Of a DNA stretch of 14,878 nucleotides, positions 14,627 to 14,878 are shown piece after piece. Positions within the stretch are counted from its first letter, which is position 1; each line of letters begins with the position of its first letter. The notes under the pieces were generated by a model, which was not told where the DNA came from, ran no database searches, and was given only the letters and a program-made list of their open reading frames with translations. Location: positions 1-14,878 of the forward strand of contig JAZRWY010000011.1 of assembly GCA_045599945.1 (NCBI GenBank). The letters run 5' to 3'. The stretch is from UMGS973 sp045599945. Lineage in GTDB: Bacteria > Bacillota > Clostridia > Peptostreptococcales > Anaerovoracaceae. The position numbers were made by a program, and so were the translations under genes.

Positions 14627-14650
14627 CCATTTTCGCCCACCTCCAACCCC
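14627..14650 (-). promoter_or_regulatory. Distal MraZ-box-like cluster
   Basis: GTGGGCGAAA and ATGGTAGAAA follow each other on the minus strand (boxes 14640-14637 and 14630-14627, 10 bp apart), and a GGGG sits one further period upstream (14650-14647). The cluster lies about 41 bp, close to four helical turns, from the proximal array, in roughly the same helical phase. Confidence 0.4.
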
Positions 14651-14675
14651 TCATATAGCCCCTGTTTTTTTCTAT

Positions 14676-14691
14676 ATACTATATATAGTAT
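14676..14691. promoter_or_regulatory. 16-bp perfect AT-rich palindrome
   Basis: ATACTATATATAGTAT reads the same on both strands. It lies in the AT-rich stretch upstream of the distal MraZ boxes. It may be an operator for an unknown dimeric regulator or simply promoter-like AT sequence; nothing in the window identifies a binder. Confidence 0.4.
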
Positions 14692-14693
14692 GT

Positions 14694-14721
14694 TTTTCAC
14701 GAAATCTGCCATATATACAAT
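14694..14721 (+). promoter_or_regulatory. Possible divergent plus-strand promoter
   Basis: TTTTCA (14694-14699), a 16-bp spacer and TACAAT (14716-14721, five of six) on the plus strand point away from mraZ and into the hairpin array. Predicted start is near 14728. The stretch is AT-rich, so chance matches are likely. Confidence 0.25.
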
Positions 14722-14748
14722 AGATGTTGCAGGGCGAAAACAATCAAA

Positions 14749-14878
14749 ACCACTAGTGAACTAGTGGTATGAACAAGCCCTAAAAGGGCCTAATACTAGC
14801 AAGCGTCTCAAGACGCACTGAAAAGTCCGCCAACCGCATGACTTTCTCAGCTGCGCCTAAAGGCGCTCTCTTTTATTT
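14749..14878 (+). other. Array of five short hairpins: candidate structured RNA or IS200/IS605-type end
   Basis: No reading frame covers this stretch. Five inverted repeats follow one another: ACCACTAGT/ACTAGTGGT (14749-14768), GCCCT/AGGGC (14777-14789), GCGTCT/AGACGC (14803-14816), AAAGTC/GACTTT (14822-14845) and GCGCCT/AGGCGC (14853-14866). The last is followed by TCTCTTTTATTT, like a plus-strand intrinsic terminator. The first, read on the minus strand, is followed by TTTTGATTGTTTT and could stop transcripts entering the dcw cluster. The hairpins differ in sequence, so this is not a tandem repeat or CRISPR. Two readings are open: a roughly 150-base RNA from the plus strand, or the left end of an IS200/IS605-like element, which carries subterminal hairpins before tnpA. 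The window ends before either can be settled. Confidence 0.45.

Noticed and set aside
14749..14866. CRISPR or tandem repeat array
   Set aside because: The five stems differ in sequence and spacing; no repeat unit recurs.

Overview
The window is a stretch of chromosome from a low-to-mid-GC Gram-positive bacterium, most likely an anaerobe of the class Clostridia (Bacillota). This rests on the gene order, the Shine-Dalgarno sequences, the SpoVD-type penicillin-binding protein with a PASTA domain, the Cys-rich RsmH and PheS variants, and a TrmH-family methylase next to pheST as in Bacillus (ysgA-pheS-pheT). I cannot name the genus from sequence alone. Every confident gene lies on the minus strand, so the window reads from right to left.

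Right edge (14516-14878): a 363-bp non-coding upstream region. It holds the mraZ promoter overlapped by 10-bp-phased MraZ boxes, a second distal box cluster, a 16-bp AT-rich palindrome and, at the far edge, five short hairpins in a row. The hairpins could be a small structured RNA read on the plus strand or the end of an IS200/IS605-type element whose body lies outside the window.

Middle (2331-14515): a compact division and cell wall (dcw) cluster in the order mraZ, rsmH, ftsL-like, spoVD/ftsI, murF, mraY, murD, ftsW, murG, ftsQ/divIB, ftsZ. Most junctions are tight (an 11-nt overlap, a 1-nt overlap, and gaps of 2 to 13 nt). The exceptions are a 211-bp gap before spoVD and gaps of about 100 bp before ftsQ and ftsZ, each with promoter-like sequence. 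MurD and MurF build the UDP-MurNAc-pentapeptide, MraY moves it to undecaprenyl phosphate (lipid I) and MurG adds GlcNAc (lipid II). FtsW polymerises lipid II and the SpoVD-like transpeptidase crosslinks it. FtsQ and FtsL form the membrane scaffold and FtsZ the cytoplasmic ring. murC, murB, murE and ftsA are not in the cluster.

Left edge (1-2276): after a clear intrinsic terminator behind ftsZ comes a separate block: a TrmH/SpoU-family RNA 2'-O-methyltransferase, pheS, and the first 142 codons of pheT, which runs off the window. There is no room for a T-box leader directly in front of this block.

Overall this is a core region with conventional genes. The less ordinary signals are regulatory: the two-part MraZ operator, the terminator-like hairpin and possible leader ORF in front of spoVD, and the hairpin array at the right edge.
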